This document shows positions 23,864-36,626 of a DNA stretch of 64,000 nucleotides, one piece after another. The translations under genes and the position numbers were made by a program. The first letter of the stretch is position 1. Each line of letters starts with the position of its first letter. The notes under the pieces were generated by a model. That model did not search any database. It had not been told where the DNA came from and worked only from the letters and a program-made list of their open reading frames with translations. Source of the DNA: Dimorphilus gyrociliatus (Eukaryota > Annelida > Polychaeta > Dinophilidae); assembly GCA_904063045.1 (NCBI GenBank), contig CAJFCJ010000002.1, positions 930,001 to 994,000 on the forward strand, in the 5' to 3' direction.

Positions 23864-25358
23864 GTTTATCCTTTTCTGATCATATCCACCATATTTCTTT
23901 CGCGTTGTTTCGCCTTCAGTCCTCTTGTCTTACCAGTTGCTGTACGCGCATGTGTTGCAAACAGGCGGCAGCACTAGCGTAAAGCAAAAAAAATGGCGCT
24001 ATCATTAATATAAATGATCATTTTGAAATTAGCGCCACCTGAGGAACCAGTTTTCAAACATAAATCACGTGACATTTTAAAGCTATCCCACAATGCTTAG
24101 ATATCTCCAAAAGAAGTGGCGCCGCCTTCAAAATTAAGGTAGAAGATCCAAAATATAATTTTTCGATGATCTTTCATTTATTATTTCAGATCAAATACGA
24201 GATCAGCATAGTTTACATTTAATACTTTATGTAAATGTAAAAAGTATTCGGTAAATATAAGGTTTTTGTGTCTTTTTTTGCACGTGCATTCATAATGTAT
24301 GAGCTGCCTTTGTCCTAAAAGAGACTGTTCATTGTGAGGTTGGTGCTAGCTGCAAAATGAAAAGAAAAACGTTCTGCAGGTACACATCAGCCCCATTGAG
24401 TCCAGTTCATAAACATCTGACGAAACACAGATGGAGATCTTAAAAAAAAAATGATTATCAGACACTGGACAGGTTCTCGTGCATACATTTATATTATTTT
24501 GTCTGCATGATAGAATCTGCTCCTCTGCCTTTTAAGCAAATCTTCAAAATATCATTCGGTGAATGAATTACATCCTAAAAATACATTTATGAAAAGTATT
24601 TAAAGGCTTAAATAAGATACAGCTATCGATTGGTCATATAGAAGAAGTATGCATGTCACAACTCAACAGGTGAAGAAACGAATGGCTTGGTAAGACTTGT
24701 CATTTTTCCTTAAGTTAAACAAATGATAAGAAATAAATTAGGTATTAGATATGAATGAATAGAACTAAAGAACTAATCTCATTAGTATATTTAATTGAGC
24801 ATTCTCTGAATCATATAAGACAATGGAATTACTCATTTGTCCAAGTTTCATGAATTAAACTAATGGAAATGGTAGGCAATATATACTAATGTATATATAT
24901 ATACATATGTATTAACGAAATGTATTAATTTTATCAATTATTCAATAATTACTTGTAATCATTTTGGAAACAAAGGATTCTCGTATGCAATGGAAGAAAG
25001 AAATGCTTTGAGAATAGAAAATTACCTTAGCTTATGTAATTTCTTCACAAGCATTAGTTACGTATAATCCATTATTGATTTCATCAATATGGCAATGTAC
25101 CTGTCCTTTAACAGTGATTTCTCATGGCAAAATATAACTTCTCTTTAAGTTCTAATCATTTAAAATAGTAAATATAGTAGTTACACATAGGCACAGCTGA
25201 CCGAAAAATCAATTTTTCACAGATGCTTAGTATATTTTATTTCAACATGTTTCATCAATAAAGATTAAACTTTGAATGAAAAAAGTATCAATATATTGAC
25301 AATATTTATTAGAAATCTATTAAAAAAGAGTTATCCTACACAATTAGTAAAACTTTCA
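23864..25358. other. Spacer upstream of SECISBP2 and downstream of innexin
   Basis: 1.5 kb that must hold the SECISBP2 promoter at its left and the innexin 3' UTR at its right (both genes are on the minus strand). Near the promoter are GC-rich words in AT-rich DNA: a CTCF-like site (24031-24045), GGCGGCAGCACT (about 23956) and GTGGCGCCGCC (about 24116). TA-rich short repeats lie near 24890. No coding potential is seen. Confidence 0.5.
24031..24045 (-). promoter_or_regulatory. CTCF-like motif
   Basis: The minus strand reads TCCTCAGGTGGCGCT, with the full core AGGTGGCGCT of the CTCF consensus, about 170 bases upstream of the SECISBP2 start codon. Confidence 0.4.
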
Positions 25359-26795
25359 TCACACGTCGTCTAAGTTTTCAACAGCTTCTCTTAATAAGTT
25401 CTCTTTAAGAGTAGCAGTACTTTTATGAGCTGACGCCTTTGATTTTTTTAAATCTGATCGAACACTTAATTCTCTTGATAAACCTTCGGGTGTTGAGTTG
25501 CCCCCATCATTATCAGAAAAAAGGTCCCACAGCCCTTCTAGAACTTCGGCTGCTACAACACTACCAGTGTTTTTCGAAATCAATCTTACAACAAGCAAAC
25601 CATCTCGTCTTAAATACGAGTCAGAAAATCTCCGCACATGAGACTTTTGTGTAGACGTAGAACTACCTACAGGGTATAACTGCTTGAAAACGTATTCAGA
25701 TTGCGTAGGCCAATAAAGTAGTAAAATTGACCAATATATAAAATTAATAACAGTTATGATAGCGATAAAAACAAACCAGGCCCATAGAAAAAGAAATAGT
25801 TTTTCGTTGAATAAGTTAATAGGCAGAACGCATTGAACAACATGTCTGTGCAATTGACCCCCTTTTTTCCTGATATCAAAATAACAAGCTGCAACTCTTG
25901 GAAATAATTCTGAATGATCAAAATATACGGGATCAGTTTCTCGAGATGTTATAATCATATTCACAAGTAATTTAAACCCGTGATAGTGAAAAGGAGCTTG
26001 TAAAAAGAAGTCTAACAAAAATATTTGCCCAATTGCATTTAAAATGTATAAAATCTTGACAAGTAAATAGGAGCCAGCTAAATAATTGCCCGCACTTCTG
26101 GCGGATGTTGTGCAGCAGAACACAGCTGAAGTATGAAGAGAGCAACATCTTGAACGAGTCTTAAAGCTAGCTTTTGTTCTCCAAACTCCCAAATATCGTT
26201 CTATCTGTCCAACCATATATCTTACAGTTTTCTCCCTGTGTTTTCGAAAATGGTTGGTATGGAAAAATATTTCTAAACGATCATTAGTGATGACCTTTAG
26301 TAAAATACACACTAAATATTTTAAATGAAATGACAATGTTTACCTTATATCTGCGTAAGAAGTCCTCTGTCCGGCAATAGCAGCATCTAGAATCGCTGCC
26401 ACGTTAATCCCTGATCTTTTATATAAAATTCTCCAAATACCGTTGGGCAGAGACATGAGAACAGCTTGAAAGAGCAGTATCAAAGGCACCCACTGGTAGT
26501 AGGACACTCGATTTTTAGAATTTGGATACTGAGGAAGAGCTGTTTCAGATGGATCTAGTCTGTAAGTACTTGATACCCAACAAATACTGTCAGCATATCT
26601 TTTGTGAACGTCTGTAAATTCAGCAGGCGACCAACAATGAATTGGATCACCCACGTATTGTTTTCCAATTACTAATAGAGCGAATACTACTAATAAAAAC
26701 AAAGAATGCCGCCTGGAGAGTCTGTCTACATAGTCGTCGTCTACTGTTAGCTTAGCATCTCTAAAATTAAAAATAAATCTCAATATTCTCTCCAT
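25359..26795 (-). CDS. Innexin gap-junction protein
   Basis: Two exons (26344-26795 and 25359-26235) join in phase for 442 residues. Four membrane helices are visible: around LFLLVVFALLVIG, the YYQWVPLILLFQAVL helix (the innexin/pannexin signature YYxWV), YLLVKILYILNAIGQIFLLD, and LFLFLWAWFVFIAIITVI. Extracellular loop 1 has the paired Cys (HCWSPAE and ICWVSSTY), and loop 2 has Cys at AACYFDI and VQCVLP. Innexins form hexameric or octameric channels joining cell cytoplasms, as well as hemichannels. The intron lies just before EKTVRYMVGQIERYL, a conserved junction region. An alternative short intron would break phase. The cytoplasmic tail is Ser/Lys-rich. Innexins are typical of protostomes, which supports the taxonomic guess. 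Confidence 0.95.
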
Positions 26796-27866
26796 GTTGA
26801 ATCATATTATCCTAAAAATTTGTAAAATATTCCCAGTTAAACACATGTTTCCAAATGACTGCTGCTGAATGCTTTGCTGGAAATATTGCGGCTTGAATGC
26901 AATAGCACGTGTATGCCGTATTGACTTTTGAAGTGCTTGATGTATCTATAATTAAAAGCTATTAAATTTCAATTGATTAATGTAATATTTCAACTTCTCC
27001 TGAGCATCATCTTCATGGTGAATAAGTAGAATCTTTCTTCTGAACTAAAGGCAATAAGTAGTAAATTTCTTTATATAACAAGTAAACCTAGAAATTCTAT
27101 TCTATATACCGAAATTATAAAAAATTTGGACTGTTTTTCAAATTAAAAATTAAACTTATAATCAATGGATAAAAGCTCTTAAAAAAGAAATTAAAGGTGT
27201 TAATTTATACAAAAAAACTCATACGCATTCTATATCCCCCTATTCTGTTATCAGAATAGAAATAGAAATTCTTTATTAAAGTTTACAGGCAAAAATTTAT
27301 TTTGGATTTATCAAAAAGGATCTTTTATAACATAACTAAAGAATTTGCGTTTAACTTGAAAATGGATGGTTGTAATCAATTTAGAATAAGAACTATAATC
27401 AGGTGTTACAATTTAAAAGTGCTTAAATTTTCCATCTACAATTGATAATTATTCATAAATTTTACTATTTTCTATATTTTCAGTTAATTTACAAACACTA
27501 TACATTGTACTTTAATAAAATAAATAAAAGAGAGGTAGGGTAAAAGTAAATATTTTATTTAAACGACTTCAACTTCTTCAAATTGAATTGGATCAAGCTT
27601 TATTTAACAGAAGATTATAACTTCACTATGAAATAAATTTAAAACTTCAAACTGATCAGTTTCAATTAACCCAGATTTTATTAAATGTATCGAATTAAAT
27701 TTTGAACTTTAAACATGTAGCACCAAATTTTACAGTGTATTTTTTCATTAAGTATAATTTTTTAATGAAAAAGACTACTGTCAGAAATTAAGCATTCTAG
27801 AGTCTAGGAAAGCAGACAGAGCGGAAATCTTATTTGAAAATCCATTTAGATAATATATTGCAGAAA
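26796..27866. other. Spacer between innexin 5' end and claudin-like 3' end
   Basis: AT-rich tandem (minus-minus) spacer with the innexin promoter on its left part and the claudin-like 3' UTR on its right. No coding potential or RNA gene is seen. Confidence 0.55.
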
Positions 27867-28690
27867 CTAATATTCCGAACTTTTCCAATTTTCTCTGGCT
27901 TTTAGAACAACCAGCCTTATTAAGAATAATCCAGCTATATAAGCAAATATACAACTGGCAACTTCGAAGCCCCAAGAATAACCTAGGTGACCCTCCACCC
28001 AAAAATTTTTACATTGAAGTTTTCTGGCATTATCACCAAATATCATACAAACAACCATAATCAGCATACCTAATGAATTCAAAATTGAGTGAAAATAAGT
28101 ATTATAAATTTAATAAATTATTTAAACTTTTCCTTCAGCATACCTGTAACAATGAAAACGATAGGTCCAGCATAAGACAGACATTTTTCTCCTTTTCCGA
28201 CATCATCGCTGCAACAGGCAGTTCTGCAGCACCAAATAAGAGCCAAAAGGATAAAAATGATAGTACCAACTATCAAAAGAATGAGACTAATAACTGCTAG
28301 GACTCTAGCACTAAACAGCCAACCTATAAATCACAAAAAAGCTTATAATTGTTGATTCATCGATATGGATAGGGTGAATACAAAAAAAACTTTTCTAATT
28401 TTACCTGGAAGAAGCCATTCTTTCATGGAAGAGTAATATTGAGATTCCAAATTATGACAACCATTGTATAACTTATAAGGTACATCATATTTATGATAAT
28501 AGTTATCAAAGCATGCCTTAAAAAGGCCCAAATTTAAGAAGTTGTTTTGATCTTCATCATCTGAAGTTAACCAATAGTCCGTCGCTAAGGCTATCACATG
28601 ACAGATTATAGACAGAGCAATTAAGAGAGCGGATAATCCAAAGAGAACTGCAGAAGACAAGCAGGAACAAATTCCCCCGCTATTCGCCAT
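27867..28690 (-). CDS. Claudin/PMP22-like four-helix membrane protein
   Basis: Three exons (28405-28690, 28144-28323, 27867-28069) give 222 residues. Helix 1 is about residues 15-37. The first extracellular loop contains GLFKAC and a second Cys (YNGCHNLE), resembling the claudin GLWxxC...C signature, though the usual Trp is Phe. Helix 2 is ARVLAVISLILLIVGTIIFI, helix 3 PIVFIVTGMLIMVVCMIF, and the last helix follows GYSWGFEVASCIFAYIAG, the pattern that precedes helix 4 in claudin and PMP22 relatives. Proteins of this class act in septate or tight junctions or as channel and membrane-organising subunits. Which subfamily it belongs to (claudin, Clc-like, TMEM47-like) is not clear. The gene is head-to-head with inositol-phosphate synthase. 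Confidence 0.8.
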
Positions 28691-30507
28691 GTTTTATTTG
28701 AATCTAACTCATAGAGTTAGGTAGACCTTAAGCTATTTTTAGTTTTAGGCAGTCTCGGGTGGCGGCGTTTTGCTTTGTTGGTTCACGCATGCGTATAAAA
28801 GGCTAAAATAATCTTTCTTTTTAGAGTTTATCCTCATTACAATTCCAAATTTCTTTAAAGCCGATTCACCATTCTGGAACTTTTTGTTTAGTTTTAGAAG
28901 AAACCATGAGGCTTTTATTAATTTTTGTTACAGAACAAAAGTTTCTGTATATTCCTTTGGTTAAAGTGAAATACTCTACATTCCTCACTAATGCTAAAAA
29001 GCATTGGTAGCCTATGCCGACAATCTTAGAGAACTAGTCTATTTATTTCCGGAGATACTGTTTGAATTATTACTCCACTTCGGGAGAATTTATAATGAGA
29101 CCTAAGCAGAATTATTTACGTTTTTTGTGATTAAATGTTATATTAGCATATTCGAGTTTTTAATTGAAATTAAGTATTTTATTGATAAATGAATTATTTA
29201 ATCGAACTTATATATATCATATGAAAAGTAAGTAAAAACTAGTCTATTATTATTATCACTGAAAACCGAATTTGTAATTGTTTTTAGCAAATGTTAAAAA
29301 ATTGTAATGCATTAATATTTTCTCAATTATTCTCTCTAAACTAGGTGTAATAGAAGCGTGAGACCCGAATGATTTTTATAAATGATTTAAAGTATTAAAT
29401 AATTCTACTCAGTGATTATCCATGACCTAGGTTTTATCAATGAGTATAATATTGTATGAGTACCTAGATTTTTAGTTTAATTAGAGCACTAAAAAGATAT
29501 AACAACTTTGTATTCATATTTTTTATAGAAATAACTGTCATAAAAAATATGCATATCTATTATTTGATTGGTCTTTACTGCGAATGTCAGATGGATATTA
29601 CATATAATTAGACTAGACCATGAACCCAAAAGCATATTTATCTTTTTGATTGTTGACTTTAAGTCGCCTATAATTTTAAACATTGGCCTCTAAATCTCAA
29701 ATTTACAAAGACGTTTCTGTAGTAGTGAATCACTACTAATATGCTAATATAGATCGGAATAGGTTAAGTTGAGTTCATTGTAGATGTTACACATCTTTTA
29801 AAAGACGCATGTAATTTAAGCGATCTATTAATACCAATTTTTTTCTGATATATACAGCACTTACAAGTTTTTTTTTGTTGAAGCACAAGATCGATAAAGG
29901 ACGCACAGCCTGTTTAAATTGTTGCTTTACTATTAAAGGCCTATTCATAACAGGGTAGATCGACCACACCTCCTCACTAACAAATAATTTATGCAAAAAG
30001 CAAAAAATAACAGAACAATTTATTTTAGAAAAGTCAAATAGAAGAAAGATATTTTCATGAAAAAATTCTATTATTTTTTTTTTTAAAAAAAATTTGTTTC
30101 ATGCCATCAGAAAACAAAATAAACTATCAGTACTACTACGAAGAGGCTAAAGTTTGATTTCCTTTCCATAAACTTCTGACTACTATATACTATTGATACT
30201 AATGACTAATTTCCATGCTTTTGTATCGACTTTAATAATCGAATGTTCTCCCTATAGTTAATCATCGAAATCACTGGAAAAATGTTATAACACTTGTATT
30301 TGAATAAATTTACATAATCATGGGCGATATTATAGTTTGTTGACCTTCACTACCTAACAGGAATTGCTGATTGGATGAAAGAAATGGAATGTTCGAGAAT
30401 GACACGTGTTACCCACAGTGACTATTAAAGCCTGAGGTTTTGTTAGACGAAATACCTACAAAAATCTTCTCCTTTATAGTCCAGCTGATTACTTGCGACA
30501 CCGAAAC
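28691..30507. promoter_or_regulatory. Divergent intergenic region claudin-like / ISYNA1
   Basis: 1.8 kb between opposing starts. A GC-rich patch at about 28755 (GGTGGCGGCG) sits close to the claudin-like start. The rest is AT-rich with no supported gene; ORFs at 29489-29683 and 29787-29996 show no family resemblance. Confidence 0.4.
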
Positions 30508-32619
30508 ATGAAACTGAAAGTCAATTCACCAAACGTTCGATACACGGATGAGCATATTGAAGCCGATTATGTTTACAGAACAACTAGTATTGATCATATG
30601 GATGATCTTGTGGTTGCTACCCCGAAACAAACAAACTATCAGTTTAGGACAAAGACTGCAGTCCCAAAGCTAGGTGTCATGCTAGTAGGATGGGGTGGTA
30701 ACAATGGTTCTACTGTAACGGCCGCTGTTCTTGCTAATAAGCACAAGATGTCTTATATGACTAGAAACGGAGAGATCAAAGCAAACTACTTTGGCTCCAT
30801 TACCCAAGCCTCGACTGTCAGCATGGGATTTGATTGTGATGGGTAGGTAAATCCTAAAAAATTATAGGACATTTCCCTTATAGGACAATTGAATGCATTA
30901 GCCAACTTGTTCTCCTTGGGCTTTTATGTATACAAAAGGCATATACTGAAAAGAGTTAAATGGTTAACAATAGAATATAGCACTTCAAAAAATTATTATC
31001 TTATCTTCTACTGCTACAAGTTGACATTGCTATCACTTTTTATGCTTTAATATTTCTTACGTAACTTATCTCAAGAATATTGCGCTTTATTATAACTAGA
31101 ATTCAGAATTTATACTGTCAACTTTGAACTAAACTTTTCATATTCAAAGTCCTAAACTTGAACATTTTATTTCAGAAACGAAGTTTACATACCAATGAAA
31201 GACTTACTTCCTATGGTTAATCCAGACGATATCGTGTTTGATGGATGGGATATATCATCTGCTAACTTGGCTGAGGCTATGAAGAGAGCCCAAGTGCTTG
31301 ATATTGAGTTACAAAATCAGCTAAGTCCTTACATGGAAAAGATGAAACCACGACCAAGCATCTATTATCCTGATTTCATTGCTGCTAATCAGTCAGATAG
31401 AGCAGATAATGTCATTAATGGAACAAAAAGAGACCACGTAAATAAGATACGTGAAGATATTAGAGAGTTCAAGGCTGAATCTGGAGTTGATAAAGTCATC
31501 GTTTTATGGACAGCCAATACTGAGCGTTTTTCTGAAATAAAGCCAGGTCTGAACGATACTGCAGAAAACCTTTTGCAAGCTATAGAAAACGACGAAGCAG
31601 AAATTTCCCCATCAACTATTTTTGCTGTAGCTTGCAGCCTTGAAGGCGTTACTTACATCAACGGCTCCCCCCAGAACACATTTGTACCCGGTGCAATAGA
31701 ACTTGCCGAACAGAAAAAAGTATTTATTTCTGGAGATGACTTCAAATCTGGTCAAACAAAGTTAAAGAGTGTGTTGGTTGACTTCCTAGTTTCCGCTGGA
31801 ATTAAACCTACATCTATTGTGTCCTATAATCATTTGGGAAATAACGACGGAAAAAATTTATCCGCCCCACAAACTTTCAGGTATAATTTTATAATACAAA
31901 CTGTTTTCAGAGTGCATGCATCTTTTCAAATATGCAATCTTTATTGGGTCATTTTAAAATTTTCCTTATTGATGCAGATCAAAAGAAATATCAAAATCGA
32001 ATGTAGTTGACGATATGGTAGAATCATCAAGAGGAGTGTTGTATGATTCTGAAGAAAAGCCAGACCACTGTGTGGTTATTAAATACATCCCAAATGTTGG
32101 AGATTCGAAAAGGGCTATGGATGAGTACACTTCTGAGTTGATGATGGGGGCGAAGAATACACTAGTTATTCACAATACTTGTGAAGATTCAATGTTGGCT
32201 TCTCCATTAATCTTAGATCTCGTTATTATTGCTGAAATCTGTGAGAGAATAACATTTAAAGTAGGAGATGAAGATTTTCAAAGATTCAATCCTGTATTGT
32301 CAATCCTCAGCTATTTATGCAAAGCACCTCTAGTTCCAAAAGGGACCCCCTTAGTTAATGCTTTATTCAAGCAGCGACAGTGTATAGATAATATCTTCAG
32401 GTAATTATTATTTGATTAAAATTAAATTTTGAACTGAAATCTATTTCATTTTTCAGAGCATGCATTGGATTAGATCCAATCAATCATATGCTCCTCGAGT
32501 ATAAACATGAGACAATTCCAGAAAGGCATATTCGTCCAGCAAATGAAAAAGTTGGTCATATCTTATCAAGGGATAACTCAAGCAGCAGAATCATTGGACA
32601 TGGATTAATTAACGGTTAA
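30508..32619 (+). CDS. ISYNA1: Inositol-3-phosphate synthase (INO1/ISYNA1)
   Basis: NAD-dependent cytosolic enzyme converting glucose-6-phosphate to myo-inositol-3-phosphate, the first step of inositol synthesis. Four exons: from ATG 30508 to about 30840, about 31176-31882, about 31979-32400, and 32458 to TAA at 32617-32619. Signatures: the NAD-binding loop [15 protein letters not shown], the [14 protein letters not shown] block, [49 protein letters not shown] and [20 protein letters not shown], all in family order. The residues around the catalytic lysines ([29 protein letters not shown]) are intact. The start was chosen at the ATG before [13 protein letters not shown], the usual N-terminus. 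The enzyme supplies phosphoinositides, a link to the G alpha q gene nearby in the window, though that may be chance. Confidence 0.96.
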
Positions 32620-32888
32620 GGAAGAGTAATGAAATCATCAAAATAGGAATTTTTTTTCTGCAAATTGTAAATGTTTTTTCCTAAGTTTTTCTTTATGAAA
32701 TTTGCTTAGAGTAGCAACAAGGCGTAAAGTACAAATACAGCTCTCCACTTAAATGTTTTTATTTATCTTTTTAACATCTAATTTTCTATACTTTGATTTA
32801 GTTTCAAGGAGATTCCAAAGATTTATGTTTTAAAGATCTACTTAAAATGAGAACTCTGTGAAACAAAAAATTTTTGATGAAATTTTGT

Positions 32889-32894
32889 AATAAA
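32889..32894 (+). terminator. Poly(A) signal AATAAA for ISYNA1
   Basis: Canonical hexamer about 270 bases after the stop codon. Confidence 0.5.
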
Positions 32895-34369
32895 AGTATC
32901 TATTAAAAACATGTATATCCTTTAGTTTTTTTTCATTTGAATATTCAAGTTGCTGTTGTAGATATAAGTCTTAGAATAGAAATGCAAGTTCGACAAGAAT
33001 TTAAGCTGTCATTGGTTTTTTTCCCCAATAGACAGTGATGACCCCTATCGTTTATCTTAAAACTAAATATACCAGAGCGGAAATTTACAACTATGTTGTT
33101 ATAAAAACATTTATTGCAACGGATCATATGTTAATTACATCCTCATCTTCGCTTAAAAATTCAATGTGTTTGCTTAAAATTTTGAACAGATGATATTGAA
33201 AACCGAAGGTCAAGAAACCAAAAACATGTCCATAAAGTTTACTCTTCAAACTGTTTAATGATATCTCTGAAGTACTGTTTTTTTATAGTCATATATCATT
33301 ATTAAAATAAATATTATAAAAGTCAGCTTAATAATTAATACGGACTTGCTCCAATAGCTTTAATCTATTTTTCTAATTATAGAAGTCAGTTACGTAAAAT
33401 TAATTTTTTGGAAAATAATTCAATTACGTATAAATCACAAAAAGAAAAAGATTAATTGGCAATAAAACAAGGCTAAGATAAGATGAAAATTTTTTGAAAT
33501 GGAATATTTTTGTTATAAAGTAAACTTTAAATTGAATCAAACGATCTAATATTTATCGTTCTTAAGTGAGGATGTTAAATTAACGAACTGAATGTGATTA
33601 CATCTAAAATAATACTAGCGCAGACACATTAATTCAGCAATAGAGAATTTCTATTGAAAAAATTGTATTTCTATTTATAATCGTACATTACTTAAATTTG
33701 GAATAGTTTTTATTACCTTCTTATCGTCAAAATACCAAGGGCTAGATAAACTCTTTGAGTTTCACAAAGCACTTACCGTTTGTAACGTTCAATTAATCAT
33801 TGCTTATTCTACTTAAAACAAATTTTAATTAATACCTTCTGTATAGAGATTGTAACAATAAATTTCAATAATAATGTACACGCGCAATTTAATTATTTTA
33901 TTACATAATCAATAATATTCAAATAGGATTTGCTGTTATATGTTAGGCAGATTGGAGAATAAAAAGAAATATTTTGGACGTTAAACTGTAATAGATTTAG
34001 TATGTAATTCGTGTTAGTCAAATAAAGGGTCATAATATGGTTGAAATTGTAATATTTTATGCTCTTGCTCAGTTAACCTTCAGTTATTGATCAGCCCTAA
34101 TCAAAAGGCAATCCAACAGCATAATTTGTTATTAGTCAGCTGTATAATAGCCTTTGAAAAAAAGTTTGAATCTTTTGTTTTAAAATACCCATACTCAAGG
34201 GAGCCTCTTAGTGACTATGGAAGATCGTTATATCCCTTATCAATCTCTAGTCTTTGATCTTTTATTTGCTAGTTATCCATTCAGTTGTTGAATATTTTAA
34301 ATTGCATTAATTGAAAGAGTACCTGTAAATGTATTTTTTTTTGATTTTTTTGTATTTTTTTAAGAGAAA

Positions 34370-34384
34370 TCGATAGATGGCACT
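34370..34384 (+). promoter_or_regulatory. CTCF-like motif
   Basis: TCGATAGATGGCACT contains the core AGATGGCAC. The identical 15-mer occurs on the minus strand at 62194-62208. Confidence 0.35.
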
Positions 34385-35442
34385 TAAAGTCTATTTCAAT
34401 TTATTAGTGGCTTTTTTTCGTTACCCTCGGGATATAGTTATCTGGAGCAACAGGCTATACACAATTTTGTCATGCGTATAACTGATGAAGAAGAAAGTTT
34501 GAGTAAATGGGGGCTATTTACAAAGGTTATCCTCTTTCGTTACGATTCACTTCTCATAGACTGAATCGACCTTTCATGATATTTTTTAAAAAAAATTTGA
34601 TGTAATTATCTAAAGATTTTATTGGATATTAAATTTGGGTTGTTGAAAACTGTCATATTGTCTCTTTTCGGAATTGAAGCCTGAAGGGTCGTTTTCAGAG
34701 GTATAGCTCACTGGTCTTTAATTTGATTCTGACCTATTTTCTTATCTCTTTAAGTGAAGCCAATCGTGACAAATAACAAACAAAGTTTCTTTAAAGGCTT
34801 ATAAGTTTGACCAGCTATAAAGTTTCACCTGAAAATTAACATAGCTAAGTATTGCTATGTAGTTTTAATATAGCATTCACATATTTATCGATAGAATAAT
34901 CAAGAATGTCATAAATCAGCAACACCTTGTCTTAATGGGTGAGCGTATGTCGTTATTATCGACCTTTAAGCGCTACACGGTCATTTTTCTATTACGGCAA
35001 TTAGCGGTTGTAATGAAATACTCGATCGATATAGGCTATACGTTTCCTACTTAACATTGAGAATCCATCGATAACCTACTATATATAAGTAATTAATTTA
35101 ATGTTCTATATAACTGTCAATATATTTAATAATAACCGTCATGTTGTGAAATTTACTTGATCAAGGGTTGCCTTTTATTAATTTACTCTCCTTGTATAAA
35201 GCGGGAGTGTGGTGGCTGTTTACGATCATTAATTTCTGATAAGTGTGTTGTTTGCCTCGTTTAGTGGCGAACGCTCCCTGCGGCGATGTAATATGAGAAG
35301 GCATCTTATACTGTGTTTCAAAGCGTAGAAATTTTCGTTCTTAACCACTGATTTATCAATCCTAATTACTTTTTGGTTTATTTTTAAAATTTCTCTTTTA
35401 TGTATTAATATATACATTGCAAAAACAAAATAAAAAGTAACG

Positions 35443-36626
35443 CTAATCTGACTCGCACATATCGTTGTCCACAGTTTTAGCATCACAAAGTATGTCTTCT
35501 TTCGTGCGTTTGTATTTCGTTCGCCGATTTTGAAACCAAACTTTAACCTAAAGTAAATCGTTCCATTACTTTTAACCTATTACCTAGTTAGCCGAAAATA
35601 TCATACATTTCTTTTTTATAATTGTACCTGAGTTTCGGTTAAACATAGATTGGACGCCAGCTGCTTTCTTTCTTGTCCCACGACATAGTGGTTTTTTTCG
35701 AAGGCATGTTCCAATTGCAGTAGTTGAGACGGACTAAATGCTGTTCGTATTCTTTTCGGTTTTCGGTAAGGTTGCAAAAAATTCAAATCTTGCACTGCTG
35801 AAATAGTTCATCAAACTTTAAATAAAAAAATGATTTAATAAACATTGATCATAATTGTTGTAAAATGATGCCGTGGCGACTAAGCGATTGTTTGACAAAG
35901 TTTAGCAGAGTGTTTGTCAAAGCTCTACAAAACACTCACGCTTCTGGCAAAAATCTTTCGACCGCTTTATTATTATGTGTCAATTTAAATTACCAGTATG
36001 TTTACACTTTTAATAGTTGTTAGAGGCCGTTTAAAAAAATTCCATGATCAAATTAAAAGCAAACTTAAGTTTTGAACTCCTACAAATAGGAAATAAACGA
36101 TTTAACACAGGCAGCTGAACAAACTAATGAAGTTTGTTGTTTGTGTAAGAAAAATCAAAGCAAAACAACTGCGTGAAATCTATTTCAATATTTTACCAAT
36201 ATATTGTAATTCCCAATATATGTAATAGATATGAATGTTTGTCAAACTCATTTACCTTCATAGAAAAAAAACATTTATATTTATTACTGAATAAATCTGA
36301 TTTTATAACATTCTATCAAAAGTTTTACCTAATTTTTGTTGAATATTACCAAGAGCAAACTGCGAGAGTGGGTAAGTTGTTGGAGGTATGAGCCATGAGC
36401 CAGAAAAAAGATTTCGGTCGCTTGATAATGTTCTCATTATTTCTATACTATTAACAGCCAGACTTCTTCTAAGATTCGCTGAATAGTATGATGGAAACAC
36501 TGGGGAGGCTGTTTGAGCTGAGGCAGACGAAACAGGCTCGTTTCTTTTTTCAACAGTTTCATTATCTTTTCCGATTATGGCGTCTATTGTAAAAGACTTT
36601 TGTTTTTGTAATACGTCCAGTTTCAT
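35443..36626 (-). CDS. EMX: EMX/empty spiracles homeobox transcription factor
   Basis: Three exons (36329-36626, 35628-35797 and an exon beginning about 35544 and ending at 35443) give about 190 residues. The homeodomain [20 protein letters not shown] followed by [15 protein letters not shown] and, in the next exon, [14 protein letters not shown] is of EMX type (EKNHYVVG is diagnostic). The N-terminus [12 protein letters not shown] corresponds to the EMX N-terminal FTIESLVAKD repressor-type motif. The intron inside the homeodomain falls just before helix 3 (TQ/VKVWF), as in EMX genes. The protein patterns anterior neural and sensory territories in animals. Its C-terminal extension is only about 20 residues and lacks the longer EMX tail. 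Large non-coding flanks on both sides suit a developmental regulator. Confidence 0.93.

Larger units (their letters stand above)
32620..35442. other. Convergent intergenic region ISYNA1 / EMX
   Basis: 2.8 kb of AT-rich DNA between the ISYNA1 3' end (poly(A) hexamer at about 32889) and the EMX stop. It holds one CTCF-like site at 34370-34384. ORFs at 32945-33127 and 35229-35486 lack family resemblance; the second overlaps the last EMX exon. It could contain enhancers for EMX, but nothing shows this directly. Confidence 0.5.

Noticed and set aside
26245..26341. Shorter 49-nt intron option in innexin
   Set aside because: It leaves the wrong phase; only the acceptor before GGAGAAAACTG keeps the frame and gives the conserved REKTVRYMVG junction.
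29489..29996. Two minus-strand ORFs upstream of ISYNA1
   Set aside because: Low-complexity hydrophobic or basic translations with no family match.
35229..35486. 85-codon minus-strand ORF at the EMX 3' end
   Set aside because: It overlaps the last EMX exon in another frame; the homeodomain frame is the real one.
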